Origin: Olsenella_L kribbiana | Lineage (GTDB): Bacteria; Actinomycetota; Coriobacteriia; Coriobacteriales; Atopobiaceae | Length of the DNA stretch: 64,000 nucleotides | Direction: 5' to 3' | NCBI RefSeq assembly: GCF_036408795.1 | Contig: NZ_JAZGJP010000003.1 | Span: 1 to 64,000 of the forward strand | Shown here: piece after piece, positions 25,604 through 34,169 of the stretch | Position numbering within the stretch: the first letter of the stretch is position 1 | Layout of the letters: each line of letters begins with the position of its first letter | Position numbers and translations under genes: made by a program | Notes under the pieces: model-generated | Databases searched by the model: none | What the model saw: the letters and a program-made list of their open reading frames with translations, nothing else | What the model was told of the DNA's origin: nothing

Positions 25604-25999
25604 CTACTTGGCCATATCGTCGGCAAAGGCCTTTGCTTCCTTCAAGCGCTCAGCAGACGGCTTGTTCTTCGCATAGAAGGTCCTCTCGGCGACGACGATG
25701 CCGCGTGCCTCGAGCTCCTTCCTCATCTGATCGAACGAGTGTTTCGAGAGCCAGGTTGTGGAGAAGAGGACCGCCCGTCCCACCATGTCGCCGTCAAGCG
25801 TCCTGATATAGGAGACAAGCTTCTTGTCGAGGCCATAAGCATAGAGGGCGCCGCCGATAAAGAGGACATCGATGTGACCTGAGATCGTCGCATCGGAGCT
25901 GTCGGCAGAGACTGCCTCGACGCCGAGCTCGTCTGCAATCGCTTCTGCGAGAAGACGGGTATTGCCGGAACGGGAATAGTAGCGGACGGCGCACTTCAT
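25604..25999 (-). CDS. Flavodoxin-like protein
   Basis: 131 residues from MKCAVRYYSRSGNTRLLAEAIAD (AAGGAGG upstream; 14 extra codons possible). The FMN phosphate loop is SRSGNTR, and VLFIGGALYAYGLDKKL supplies the second FMN loop. VLFSTTWLSKHSFDQMRKEL is characteristic of short flavodoxins. It is an electron carrier or a regulator of redox enzymes in the cytosol and is co-transcribed with the acetyltransferase. Confidence 0.85.
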   Translation of the reverse strand: MKCAVRYYSRSGNTRLLAEAIADELGVEAVSADSSDATISGHIDVLFIGGALYAYGLDKKLVSYIRTLDGDMVGRAVLFSTTWLSKHSFDQMRKELEARGIVVAERTFYAKNKPSAERLKEAKAFADDMAK

Positions 26000-26186
26000 G
26001 AGATCCTCCTTGCATCGTGTTCTGACATATCTATTGTGCACAATATATTTAGACGGTCAACCGGCGGCATGAATTCGGACACGGCATATGCATCCATGGA
26101 TGAAGCATGAATATGCTTCCTTCTGTGTACCAATTGCTGATTGCGGGAACAAGGAAGGCAACAACAGCGAACGAAAGGCGGATTCC

Positions 26187-26510
26187 ATGTCTTCGAATCT
26201 CGAGCTCTACGTAAAGAACGGCTGCCCCTGGTGCCACAAGGTCCTCTCCTTCATGGAGGCAAACGATATCGAGCTGCCGCTCCACAACATCGATGAGTCC
26301 GAAGCTGACCGCGAGCACCTCATCGAGGTTGGCGGCAAGCGCCAGGTGCCATGCCTTCTCATCGACGGCAAGGCCCTCTATGAGTCTTCTGACATTATCG
26401 ATTACCTCAAGGAGCATGTCGTGGAAGGCGAGGCTCAGGAAGCAGCGCCTGCTGAAGAGCCCGCTGCTGCTGGCGCGCACTGCACGCTCGATGGCCACTG
26501 CAGCTTCTGA
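26187..26510 (+). CDS. Glutaredoxin-like protein with cysteine-containing tail
   Basis: 107 residues from MSSNLELYVKNGCPWCHKV (AAAGGCGG upstream). The CPWC active site, KRQVPCLLIDGKALYESSDIIDYL with its cis-Pro, and the length mark a glutaredoxin/GST N-terminal thioredoxin fold. After residue 80 comes an Ala/Glu/Pro linker and a tail ending HCTLDGHCSF, with two cysteines six positions apart. That tail is not part of ordinary glutaredoxins. It could be a second redox pair or a metal site. Single gene with its own terminator. Confidence 0.75.
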   Translation: MSSNLELYVKNGCPWCHKVLSFMEANDIELPLHNIDESEADREHLIEVGGKRQVPCLLIDGKALYESSDIIDYLKEHVVEGEAQEAAPAEEPAAAGAHCTLDGHCSF

Positions 26511-26534
26511 TCTTTTCCTGTGCCCTTCCTCGTA

Positions 26535-26574
26535 TCGCCCGGATCTCGTCAGGAGGTCCGGGCGATTCTTTTTT
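26535..26574 (+). terminator. Terminator after the glutaredoxin-like gene
   Basis: TCGCCCGGA (26535-26543) pairs with TCCGGGCGA (26557-26565), followed by TTCTTTTTT. Strong intrinsic terminator. Confidence 0.85.
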
Positions 26575-26864
26575 GCCATCCCATCTGCCGGAAGACAGCG
26601 GCACCTCCGCAGCGCTCTCTCCGGAAGCTTAAGGGCTGACCTGCGGCAGCGGTCCTGCCCCATGTATGCTCCAGGAAAGATGCTGTCTGGATTCGGCAGG
26701 CAGAACAGAACACAGGACAGAGAGCACGCGCTGATATCCATCAGGCCTTTTCCATCCCCTGCCTTTCTTGCAGCCCCATCAGGCACTTCGGGCCTGCGCA
26801 GAGCGCTGGCATGGAAAGGGAGGGTCCGGAGGCCCTCCCAAAAGGTACAGTCTCTGAGGTTTTC
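26575..26864. other. No gene recognised
   Basis: About 290 bases between convergent genes. Overlapping frames are present on both strands, but none has a ribosome binding site or recognisable product. Confidence 0.5.
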
Positions 26865-28505
26865 CTAGACGCCGATGAGGGAGAGGATCTCCGTGAGGCC
26901 CTTCTTACCGAAGGCGACACGCTCCTTTCCTCCATCATTGATAACAAGGCAGGGAACGCTCATCACGTCGTAGGCATCCTTGAGTGCCGGGAAGCGGTTC
27001 ACGTCGTAGACCGCCGTCTCGACCTTGGGATTCTCTGCTGCGATGCGCTGCGTCGCGACGGCGACCTCAGGACACATCGTGCAGGACAGGCCGACAAGCA
27101 CCTTCATCTTCACCGGACGCGAGATTGCCGCGATGGCTTCGCGGTCTGCGGCGGCTATCTGCTGGCCGGGACCGGAAGCATTGTAGAGGCCGAGCACGAA
27201 CGAGGTGAACTCATGCCCTCCCGGCACGCCGTGGAAGCTCATGCCGCAGGGCACACCATCCCGAAGGACTGAGACATAGGGGAGCTCTGCCGGATCGTCG
27301 GAAGATGTATCGGCACGCGTGACCGAAAGCTTGTCGGTCTCTTGAGCAAGCGCCTCCATGTAGGCGGCAAGCTCGGATGCAATCTCTCCGTCGTCGAGAT
27401 GGAGCTCGAGGACAAGAGGCTTCTCCATGCGCTCGAAGACCGCTGCCAGCTGCGAGCGCATCGCGTCGTCGATGGGACCATCAGAGGAGACCTTCTCCTC
27501 CTTCTTGGAGGCTGCCTTCTGGACCCTCGTTGCCGGCTGGACAGGATGGATGCCGGTCTTTTCCTGCGCTGCCTTGAGATAGCGCTCCATCTCCGTCGCC
27601 GTGGCAGCGCCCTCGCCGATTGCGGTAGCGACCTGGCGGAGCCTCTTCTGGCAGATGTCTCCTGCCGCGAAGAGCCCGTCTGCCGTCGTCATCTGGTGCT
27701 CATCCGTAATCACATAGCCCTGAGGATCGAGCTCGGCAAGGCCCTGCGCCAGCTCTGTTGCCGGCGCATAGCCAACAAAGACGAAGACGCCGACAGTCCC
27801 TCCATCCTCAGGCTTCACCTCATGAGTCTCGCCGGTCTTTTCGTCCTTCCATACGAGGCTCCTTACGACGGAGTCACCAGATACCGAGACGAGCTCGGCA
27901 TTCGTATGTACGGTGATATCGGGATTCGCACGTGTCGCATCGGCTGTCGCCTTCGCGCAGGTGAAGTCATCCTCGCGCACGAGCACGGTCACGTGCGATG
28001 CATAGCGGGTAAGAAACACGGCCTCCTCTGCCGCCGCGAAGCCGCCGCCCACGACGAAGACCGGACGCCCGGAGAAGAACTCGCCGTCGCACGTCGCACA
28101 GTAGGCAACGCCGTGGCCGCGGAACTCTTCCTCGCCAGCAAAGCCGGCACGGCGCGGGCTTGCACCGGTTGCCAGAAGTACCGCGAGGCACGAGAGCTCT
28201 CCCCTGCTGGTCTTCACGTGCTTCACGTCGCCCGAGAGGTCGATCTTCTCCACCTCGGCAAGCAGCATCTCGGCACCGAAGGCCTCGGCCTGCTGGCGCA
28301 TCGTGTCGGTGAGCTCCGTGCCCGAGGCAGAAAGGACGCCTGGATAGTTCACGACCTCGGACGTGATCGTGATCTGGCCTCCGAAATGCTCGCGCTCGAC
28401 CACAAGGACGCGGTAGCGGGCACGTGCCAGATAGAGCGCCGCCGTGAGTCCAGCGGGGCCGCCGCCGACGATCACCGCATCATAGATCTTCTCTTCCTGT
28501 TCCAT
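26865..28505 (-). CDS. AhpF-like peroxiredoxin reductase with permuted domain order
   Basis: 546 residues, start after AAGGAGG. Residues 1-315 are a thioredoxin-reductase module: FAD motif VIVGGGPAGLTAALYLARA, active-site CATCDG near residue 138, NADPH motif VVGGGFAAAEEAVFL and GLFAAGDICQKRLRQVATA. A linker of about 45 residues follows. The C-terminal part (about 360-546) resembles the AhpF N-terminal domain: a first thioredoxin fold without cysteines, then a second with the redox pair SCTMCPEV and YDVMSVPCLVI. In AhpF this domain comes first. Here it is last. It would pass NAD(P)H electrons to AhpC, encoded 80 bases upstream in the same operon. Confidence 0.85.
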   Translation of the reverse strand: MEQEEKIYDAVIVGGGPAGLTAALYLARARYRVLVVEREHFGGQITITSEVVNYPGVLSASGTELTDTMRQQAEAFGAEMLLAEVEKIDLSGDVKHVKTSRGELSCLAVLLATGASPRRAGFAGEEEFRGHGVAYCATCDGEFFSGRPVFVVGGGFAAAEEAVFLTRYASHVTVLVREDDFTCAKATADATRANPDITVHTNAELVSVSGDSVVRSLVWKDEKTGETHEVKPEDGGTVGVFVFVGYAPATELAQGLAELDPQGYVITDEHQMTTADGLFAAGDICQKRLRQVATAIGEGAATATEMERYLKAAQEKTGIHPVQPATRVQKAASKKEEKVSSDGPIDDAMRSQLAAVFERMEKPLVLELHLDDGEIASELAAYMEALAQETDKLSVTRADTSSDDPAELPYVSVLRDGVPCGMSFHGVPGGHEFTSFVLGLYNASGPGQQIAAADREAIAAISRPVKMKVLVGLSCTMCPEVAVATQRIAAENPKVETAVYDVNRFPALKDAYDVMSVPCLVINDGGKERVAFGKKGLTEILSLIGV

Positions 28506-28545
28506 GGCAGACCTCCTTCGTATTCGTCTGCTGCCACCTCAGAGA

Positions 28546-28569
28546 GAAGGCCAGCTTCCGCTGGCCTTC
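28546..28569 (-). terminator. Intercistronic hairpin between ahpC and the reductase
   Basis: GAAGGCCAGC (28546-28555) pairs perfectly with GCTGGCCTTC (28560-28569). The T-tract is weak, so it probably lowers reductase expression relative to AhpC or protects the ahpC message. Confidence 0.5.
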
Positions 28570-28585
28570 CCGAAACGTTTCTGTC

Positions 28586-29149
28586 TTACAGCTGGCCCAC
28601 AAGATCGAGGGACGGCTTCAGGGTCTCGGCACCCGGCTGCCACTTTGCAGGGCAGACCTGGTCGCCGTGCTCACGGACGAACTTCGCGGCCTGGACAAGG
28701 CGCAGAAGCTCCTTCGCATTGCGGCCGATGCCGCCTGCGGTGACTTCGTAGACCTGGATCTTGCCATCCGGGTCGACGATGAAGGCGCCGCGCTCCGCAA
28801 GGCCATCGGACTCGATCAGGACCTCGAAGTCCTCTGCAAGGACATGTGCCGGGTCAGCGAGCATCGGATAGGCGACCTTCTGGATGCGCTCGGACTCGTC
28901 GTGCCATGCCTTGTGGACGAAGTGGGTATCGCAGGACACGGAGTAGACCTCGCAGCCCTCCGCCTTGAAGCCTTCATAGTTCTCCGCAAGCTCCTCGAGC
29001 TCGGTCGGGCAGACGAACGTGAAGTCTGCCGGATAGAAGAAGAACAGGGCCCACTTGCCGAGGACGTCTGCCTTGGTGACCGTCTTGAACTCGCCCGCCT
29101 GGTAGGCCTGGACGCTGAAATCGGAGATCTCCTTGTTGATGAGAGACAT
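28586..29149 (-). CDS. ahpC: Alkyl hydroperoxide reductase C (2-Cys peroxiredoxin)
   Basis: 187 residues, the standard AhpC length. It has the peroxidatic site YPADFTFVCPTELEEL (Cys near residue 47) and the resolving cysteine in VCPAKWQPG (near 166). It reduces H2O2 and organic hydroperoxides in the cytosol. It is the first gene of a two-gene operon with the permuted AhpF-like reductase. A Fur/PerR-like box lies about 50 bases upstream. The start follows AAAGGGGATGGGAC. Confidence 0.95.
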   Translation of the reverse strand: MSLINKEISDFSVQAYQAGEFKTVTKADVLGKWALFFFYPADFTFVCPTELEELAENYEGFKAEGCEVYSVSCDTHFVHKAWHDESERIQKVAYPMLADPAHVLAEDFEVLIESDGLAERGAFIVDPDGKIQVYEVTAGGIGRNAKELLRLVQAAKFVREHGDQVCPAKWQPGAETLKPSLDLVGQL

Positions 29150-29197
29150 GTCCCATCCCCTTTCTTTTCTGCAGCTCTGCTGTGCTGCTCCTTAACT

Positions 29198-29216
29198 GAG
29201 AACGATTATTATTATC
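29198..29216 (-). promoter_or_regulatory. Fur/PerR-like box upstream of ahpC
   Basis: Read on the minus strand, GATAATAATAATCGTTCTC agrees with the 19-bp Fur box (GATAATGATAATCATTATC) at 16 positions. PerR boxes are similar, and PerR control of ahpC is common in Gram-positives. Which regulator binds cannot be told. Confidence 0.5.
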
Positions 29217-29266
29217 AATATCCATTTTCGTTAGTCAAGAAGAATCTCGAAGATCTTTGAGATTCA

Positions 29267-29284
29267 GTCTCAATAGATTGAGAC
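29267..29284. promoter_or_regulatory. Perfect 18-bp palindrome upstream of ahpC
   Basis: GTCTCAAT-AG-ATTGAGAC is a perfect inverted repeat about 120 bases upstream of ahpC, in an unusually AT-rich stretch. A further imperfect copy (GAGATTCAGTCTC) adjoins it. Candidate operator. Confidence 0.4.
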
Positions 29285-29344
29285 GTCTCTTCGGATTGGC
29301 ATATGCACTGCTAGATACCCATGCAAGGAAAGAAGGCAGAGAAA

Positions 29345-29377
29345 GATGCGCCTCTCCCGGTATGGGAGAAGCGCATC
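29345..29377 (-). terminator. Terminator after the JetD-like gene
   Basis: GATGCGC (29345-29351) pairs with GCGCATC (29371-29377), with inner pairing CTCCC/GGGAG. On the minus strand it is followed by TTTCTC. Confidence 0.6.
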
Positions 29378-29409
29378 TCAGATGGACGAAATATCGATAG
29401 CAGATATCT

Positions 29410-31248
29410 TTAGAGATCCTGCTTCACGAGAATCTCCTGCGGAATGAGCTCGCAGGAATCGACGACCGTCTTTGCATAGGCAGCCGCCTCGTCGGAAAGG
29501 ACATTCAGAAGCGGGGTCATATCGTAGTCCTCGATATTCACCTGCTTCGTCGTCTCGTTGTCCTGGGCATCCGGGAAGCGCTCGGACGCCTTCTTCACCA
29601 TGAGCTCGTAGGCAGGGGCGAACGGGGCAAACCCGTACTTGCCATTGAGCTCATGCTCAAGCTTGTTCATGATCGAGATGCCGGCACGGTCGATATCGCC
29701 CCAGTAGAGGACCTCGATCGTATCGGCTCCGAGTGTATCGAGCAGAAGCGAGAGCCTGTTGTGCTCGATGATGGGCGTGCCGCCGCCGAGGACGACTGCG
29801 TGGATGCGCTCGCCCAGGATCGTCGTCCTGCCATCTTCGTACATGAGGTCATGCACATCGAGGTAGGGGTCGAGGTTCTCCGTCACGAGCACGCGCATGT
29901 GCTTCCGTCTCCTTGGCGCATGGTAGACGAGATCAGACTTCGGAAGCGGACGATGACGGATGATGTCCTCCATACCGAGGGCACGGAGCAGGCGGAAGCC
30001 GTCAGAGCCATACTCGAAGAACTTCTCGTCGCCTCCCATCTGGTAGGCGAGCTGGCGGCGGGTGATGTCTCCAGGGAGCATCCCGTCCTGGAGGATGGAG
30101 TTCATCGTCTCGATCTCATGCTCGAAGAGCACATAGGCCTTCGGGTGCGAGAGCAGCCATCCGTTCATCCAGAACCTCTCATCGAGCTGGACGATCTTCT
30201 GCCTGATCTCTGCGTCGGTCTCGCCACCCCTGCGCACATAGGGAATCTTGCGCAGGTCGCGCGAGTGGGACGGCTTCGGCGGAAGCGGACGCTTCGCCGC
30301 AGGCGCCTCTTCCTCCTTCGGAGCAGATTCTTCCTCTGCCTCAACGGCTGCATCGCTGTCGATGCCCAGAGCCTCGTCAGCCTCTGCCTCTTCAGCAGCT
30401 GCCTCCTCGGCTTCTGCCTCGCGCTCAGGCTCGAGCACGGATGCTGCCTCGACAGGTGCTTCTGCCTCCTGCAGAGGCACCTCTTCCGGCGTCTCTTCGG
30501 AGGAATCCTCCTTTGCCTTCACGATGCGGTGGGTGCGGCGGCGCCTCTTGCGCGGTGCCTCGGCAGCCTCATCTGCAGGTGCTGCCTTGGCCTCCCCTGC
30601 CTCTTGAGGCTCTTCTGCAGCCTTTGCCTCAGGCTCTGCTGCAGCAGCTTCTGCCTTCCTGCGCGTGCGGCGGCGGGGCTTCTTCGGTGCCTCTTCCTGC
30701 TCCTGCACATTGTCTGCCTCGGAAGCATTGGATGAGCCTTCGGCCTCATCAGCCTCAGGCACAGCCTTCTTCGTCCTGCGCCTGCGGGTCCTCTTCGGCT
30801 TCGGCTCCTCTTCAGGAGCCTCCTCCTGCGGTGCAGCTTCGGCCTCCGGCTCTGCCACGGCTACTGCAACGCTTTCAGATGCGACCGGTTCGCTTTCGGG
30901 AATGACGCCTTCTTCCCTGTCAGCCTCTGCCACCTCTTCTTCGGCCTCTTCGGTCGCCTTGGCATAGGCAGCCTCGATCAGCTCGTCCTTGATGCCAAAG
31001 ACATTGTCCTGTCCATACCAGACCAGGACTTCGGAGCAGATGCTGTCCTGCGTCTCGCTGTCGTCGAGCCCGACCTTCGAAAGAAGCTTCTCGAGGCCTT
31101 CCCTGTCCGTGCGGTAGTCCTTGAGACGCACGAGCGCGCTTGCAAAGCCAGAAGCCAGATTGCGCTTGGCAGGCGGGATCAGAGGAGACACCTCATCACG
31201 CACGAGCTCCATGAGGGCATGCTCGACATCAGTCAGTTTTCTTGCCAT
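29410..31248 (-). CDS. Standalone JetD-like (DUF2220) protein with long low-complexity linker
   Basis: 612 residues from MARKLTDVEHAL, which follows AAGGAGGTG; 18 upstream codons are unsupported. Residues 1-100 are a helical N-terminal domain. Residues 100-330 are a charged Glu/Ala-rich linker broken by basic patches (KRTRRRRTKKA, KKPRRRTRRKAEA, RKRRRRTHRIVK), likely to contact DNA. The C-terminal 250 residues match DUF2220: GDITRRQLAYQMGGDEKFFE, LVTENLDPYLDV, AVVLGGGTPI and EVLYWGDIDRAGISIMNKL, the Toprim-like nuclease fold of Wadjet JetD, which cuts plasmid DNA. No JetA, JetB or JetC gene is adjacent. Function alone is unknown. Confidence 0.75.
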   Translation of the reverse strand: MARKLTDVEHALMELVRDEVSPLIPPAKRNLASGFASALVRLKDYRTDREGLEKLLSKVGLDDSETQDSICSEVLVWYGQDNVFGIKDELIEAAYAKATEEAEEEVAEADREEGVIPESEPVASESVAVAVAEPEAEAAPQEEAPEEEPKPKRTRRRRTKKAVPEADEAEGSSNASEADNVQEQEEAPKKPRRRTRRKAEAAAAEPEAKAAEEPQEAGEAKAAPADEAAEAPRKRRRRTHRIVKAKEDSSEETPEEVPLQEAEAPVEAASVLEPEREAEAEEAAAEEAEADEALGIDSDAAVEAEEESAPKEEEAPAAKRPLPPKPSHSRDLRKIPYVRRGGETDAEIRQKIVQLDERFWMNGWLLSHPKAYVLFEHEIETMNSILQDGMLPGDITRRQLAYQMGGDEKFFEYGSDGFRLLRALGMEDIIRHRPLPKSDLVYHAPRRRKHMRVLVTENLDPYLDVHDLMYEDGRTTILGERIHAVVLGGGTPIIEHNRLSLLLDTLGADTIEVLYWGDIDRAGISIMNKLEHELNGKYGFAPFAPAYELMVKKASERFPDAQDNETTKQVNIEDYDMTPLLNVLSDEAAAYAKTVVDSCELIPQEILVKQDL

Positions 31249-31326
31249 TTCTAACACCTCCTTTTCCATTGGCAACAGCTGCATTCTACCCTCTCGGCCC
31301 ATCTGACAGATAGCCTCATAGCAGAA

Positions 31327-31358
31327 GGCCCTGCTTTTCTCGCAGGAAAAGCAGGGCC
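31327..31358 (-). terminator. Terminator of glycosidase operon 1
   Basis: GGCCCTGCTTTT (31327-31338) pairs perfectly with AAAAGCAGGGCC (31347-31358), 22 bases past the GH106-like stop on the minus strand. Confidence 0.65.
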
Positions 31359-31380
31359 AGAAGACTCGCTATGCTGCTGT

Positions 31381-34053
31381 CTAGGCGCCGAAGACGAGCT
31401 CTGCGCCGTCAATGCCGGTCGGCGCGATCGGCAGGAACTGCCCCACGAAGTCATCCATCGCGCGTCCGAGCGTTCCTGCGACCTCGACGAGGATCTCGTT
31501 GCGTCCCGGATGCACCGCCCCATCGAGGCTGAAGCTCCAGTCCGGCACGATGCGCACACCGAGTTCGCGTCCGTTTGCCTGCACACGCACGACGCCTGCG
31601 ACATCGGCAAGCTCGAGCATGATTGGAGCTGCGGCTTCTGCCTCCGTGAGCTCGAAGCTTAAGCGATAGCGGACATATCCTGCAAAGGATTCCTGTTCCG
31701 GCAGGTTCGTTGCGAAGGCAGGCTTCGAGAGCCTGTACGGTGCGCTCCACTCCGTGCCCCTCGACTCGAAGGAGGAAAGCTCGGCAGTGCAGCTCGTGAG
31801 GACGCGGTGGCTGGAAGCCTCGAATGCAGGCAGAGCCTCCTCTGCCTCGAGCGGGGCCTTCGAGACAAGCACGAACTTCGAGGCACCCGGTGCCAGATCG
31901 AGCGCGAAGGGCTCAGAATCTGCAAAGAGCCTGCCCGAGAAGGCGTCGAACACATAGCCATTGCCTTCTGGCGCGCCCGCAAGCGTGCACTGGACGCGCT
32001 CGGAGGGGCTCTCGTTCACGAAGAAGTACTCGTCCACCCCATCGAGCACGTAGTGGTAGCTCCTGAGCCACGGCTCCGGCTCAGAAGGCAGGAGCTCTCC
32101 AATGCCTGCACCATAGAGCTTGTCTGCGAGGTCATCCCGGGAGGCGATGTGCACGCAGGAAAGATCTGGCACCTCATGCCCCTCGCTCGTACGCTCGGGG
32201 AGACCGCAGAGGAACCAGACCGGAATGTTCTGGGAGAGCTCGGCAACCTTCAGCAGCAGCGCTTCGGGCAGCGCCTCGCTCCAGGGAAGGACGAGGGCAC
32301 GGAAGCGCTCGGCGCCTGCCACGAGACGCCACACGCCGTCTTCGCCCTCCTCTGCCTTTGCCTCCATGAGCCAGTCTGCAGAGATGAAGTCATACTCGAT
32401 GAGGCTGCGGGCAAGTACACGGGCGGGCTTCTGCGCAAGCTGCCAGTCTCCCGACCATTCCCCTTCGGCATTGAAGTAGAGGGCAACCGGTGCTGCATAG
32501 GTGCCGCCCGAGAGAAGGGCTGCCAGCCGGTTCATGTAGTCCATAAGGACCTTGAGCTCTGGATACTGCGGGTTCATGCCATGGGCATAGAGGTGCGGTG
32601 GGCAGTCTCCATCCGGGAAGGCCTTCGGGCTGAACGCATGCGGCACGAAGTAGTTCACGCCACGCACGAGCATGTAGTCGGCGAGGTACTTCATGAGGGG
32701 GAGGCCCTCTTCCCAGCCATAGGCACCAAAGACCTCTGCCATGCATGCCCCGTGCTTGGCAGGATCGATATGGGCGAGCGAGCCGCCGATCTTGCCCAGG
32801 ACATAGGTGAAGAACTCTGCATCCCAGCCCGGCTTGTGGAAGGCGCGGAAGAGCCCCTTGTCATAGCCCGGCATAAGCTGCTGCATCACCACATCGATGC
32901 CTGCCATGTCGGCATGGGCCATGGCGCGGAAGTAATGGCCTGCACCGTAGCCAAGGCGTGCGAGCGCATTGTTGTCCTCGATCGTATGGCCGATATGGCG
33001 GACGTGATGCGCATGGCACCAGTCAGCAATCAAACCGTCGAAGTTCTCGCTCCAGAGCTCGCTGACAGCATCCATGTAGGCGTAGCGCATCGCATGGGCT
33101 TCATCGCTCTCGCCGAAGAAGAGAAGCGGCAGATAGCGGACAATGTCGTCTTTCCCCATCTCTTCTGGGAGATGCTCCACCATACGCTCGGGCACGGCTT
33201 CGGTCCAGGGAAGGACCATCTGGGGATTCCTGCCGATCGAAGCGCCCTCCGCTCCATGGATGTTGCCGAAGCGCGGCTCATCCGAGAAGAAGCCCTGGAA
33301 GGTACGTCCGAATTCATCGCCGAAGTGCTCGAAGATGGGCTCGTAGACCGTATCGAGCAGTATCTGGGTCGCTTCCTTCTCGAGCGGGTTGAGATATCCT
33401 TCCGTCTCCTTCTCGCCGCCGCGATAGCTCACCGTGAGCACCTGGACATACCATGCCCCAGCCGGAAGGTCGAGATCGACGACCGTGACGGGGCCTTCCG
33501 AGGCGCCTGTCGGCCTTCCCAGAGGATCGGTAGACGGACGGCCGAACCTCCAGTCCTTGCGCTTATGGACAAGGGATGTGAGGTCGCGCGTGTCTGAGAC
33601 ATCGGGCTCGTCGTCTTCGGCCCTCCTCTGCGCAAGCACAGCGAGAATCTTCGCCTCGGGATCCATCAGGGCATAGCTGAGGTTCAGCTGGGAGCACTTG
33701 AGCGGGCCCATCACATCGAAGGTCTGGAGCCTGAGATAGCGCTTGCGGCGCTCAGGGTGGTTCTTTGCGACCTCGCCGTTCGCGAATCCTGTCGGGAAGT
33801 GGCTGTCATCGAGCAGCCATACCTTCATGCCAAGAGAGCGGCAGAGATCGATGATGAAGGCGATATCGGAGAACCAGCCAGGGCCATTGAAGTCCGGATG
33901 CGGGCGCGCCTCGATGCAGAGCGCGCCGATGCCTGCCTTGTGCATGGCCAGAATCGTCTCGCGGTATGTCTCATGGTCTTCCCCGTGCACCCAGAGAAAC
34001 GGCGCGATATGGTTTTCGCTCGTACCCTGAAGCACATCGTCAATCTTGCTCAT
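31381..34053 (-). CDS. GH106-like glycoside hydrolase (alpha-L-rhamnosidase type)
   Basis: 890 residues. The N-terminal region (APFLWVHGEDHETYRETILAMHKAGIGALCIEARP, then FSDIAFIIDLCRSLGMKVWLLDDSHFPTG) is the opening of the GH106-type barrel, a family known for alpha-L-rhamnosidases acting on pectic rhamnogalacturonan and plant glycosides. Acidic residues in TFQGFFSDEPRFGN and GHTIEDNNALARLG are candidate catalytic groups. A beta-sandwich of about 120 residues closes the protein. There is no signal peptide, so it acts on imported sugars. It is the last gene of the minus-strand operon with PTS, GH3, GH43-like and GH35-like genes. The exact linkage is not determined. Confidence 0.75.
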   Translation of the reverse strand: MSKIDDVLQGTSENHIAPFLWVHGEDHETYRETILAMHKAGIGALCIEARPHPDFNGPGWFSDIAFIIDLCRSLGMKVWLLDDSHFPTGFANGEVAKNHPERRKRYLRLQTFDVMGPLKCSQLNLSYALMDPEAKILAVLAQRRAEDDEPDVSDTRDLTSLVHKRKDWRFGRPSTDPLGRPTGASEGPVTVVDLDLPAGAWYVQVLTVSYRGGEKETEGYLNPLEKEATQILLDTVYEPIFEHFGDEFGRTFQGFFSDEPRFGNIHGAEGASIGRNPQMVLPWTEAVPERMVEHLPEEMGKDDIVRYLPLLFFGESDEAHAMRYAYMDAVSELWSENFDGLIADWCHAHHVRHIGHTIEDNNALARLGYGAGHYFRAMAHADMAGIDVVMQQLMPGYDKGLFRAFHKPGWDAEFFTYVLGKIGGSLAHIDPAKHGACMAEVFGAYGWEEGLPLMKYLADYMLVRGVNYFVPHAFSPKAFPDGDCPPHLYAHGMNPQYPELKVLMDYMNRLAALLSGGTYAAPVALYFNAEGEWSGDWQLAQKPARVLARSLIEYDFISADWLMEAKAEEGEDGVWRLVAGAERFRALVLPWSEALPEALLLKVAELSQNIPVWFLCGLPERTSEGHEVPDLSCVHIASRDDLADKLYGAGIGELLPSEPEPWLRSYHYVLDGVDEYFFVNESPSERVQCTLAGAPEGNGYVFDAFSGRLFADSEPFALDLAPGASKFVLVSKAPLEAEEALPAFEASSHRVLTSCTAELSSFESRGTEWSAPYRLSKPAFATNLPEQESFAGYVRYRLSFELTEAEAAAPIMLELADVAGVVRVQANGRELGVRIVPDWSFSLDGAVHPGRNEILVEVAGTLGRAMDDFVGQFLPIAPTGIDGAELVFGA

Positions 34054-34169
34054 GGCTCCCCTTCTCTCGTATCCGCCATGATTCTAGAGGAGCAGGGCAT
34101 CTGGCCGCTATGGCAGGAACATCCCACTCCATTGACCGGAAATGACCTTTCGCTCCAGACCTGCGTTCG

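Noticed and set aside
27342..28751. Long plus-strand frame opposite the AhpF-like gene
   Set aside because: Antisense shadow of a gene with unmistakable FAD and CATCDG motifs. No ribosome binding site.
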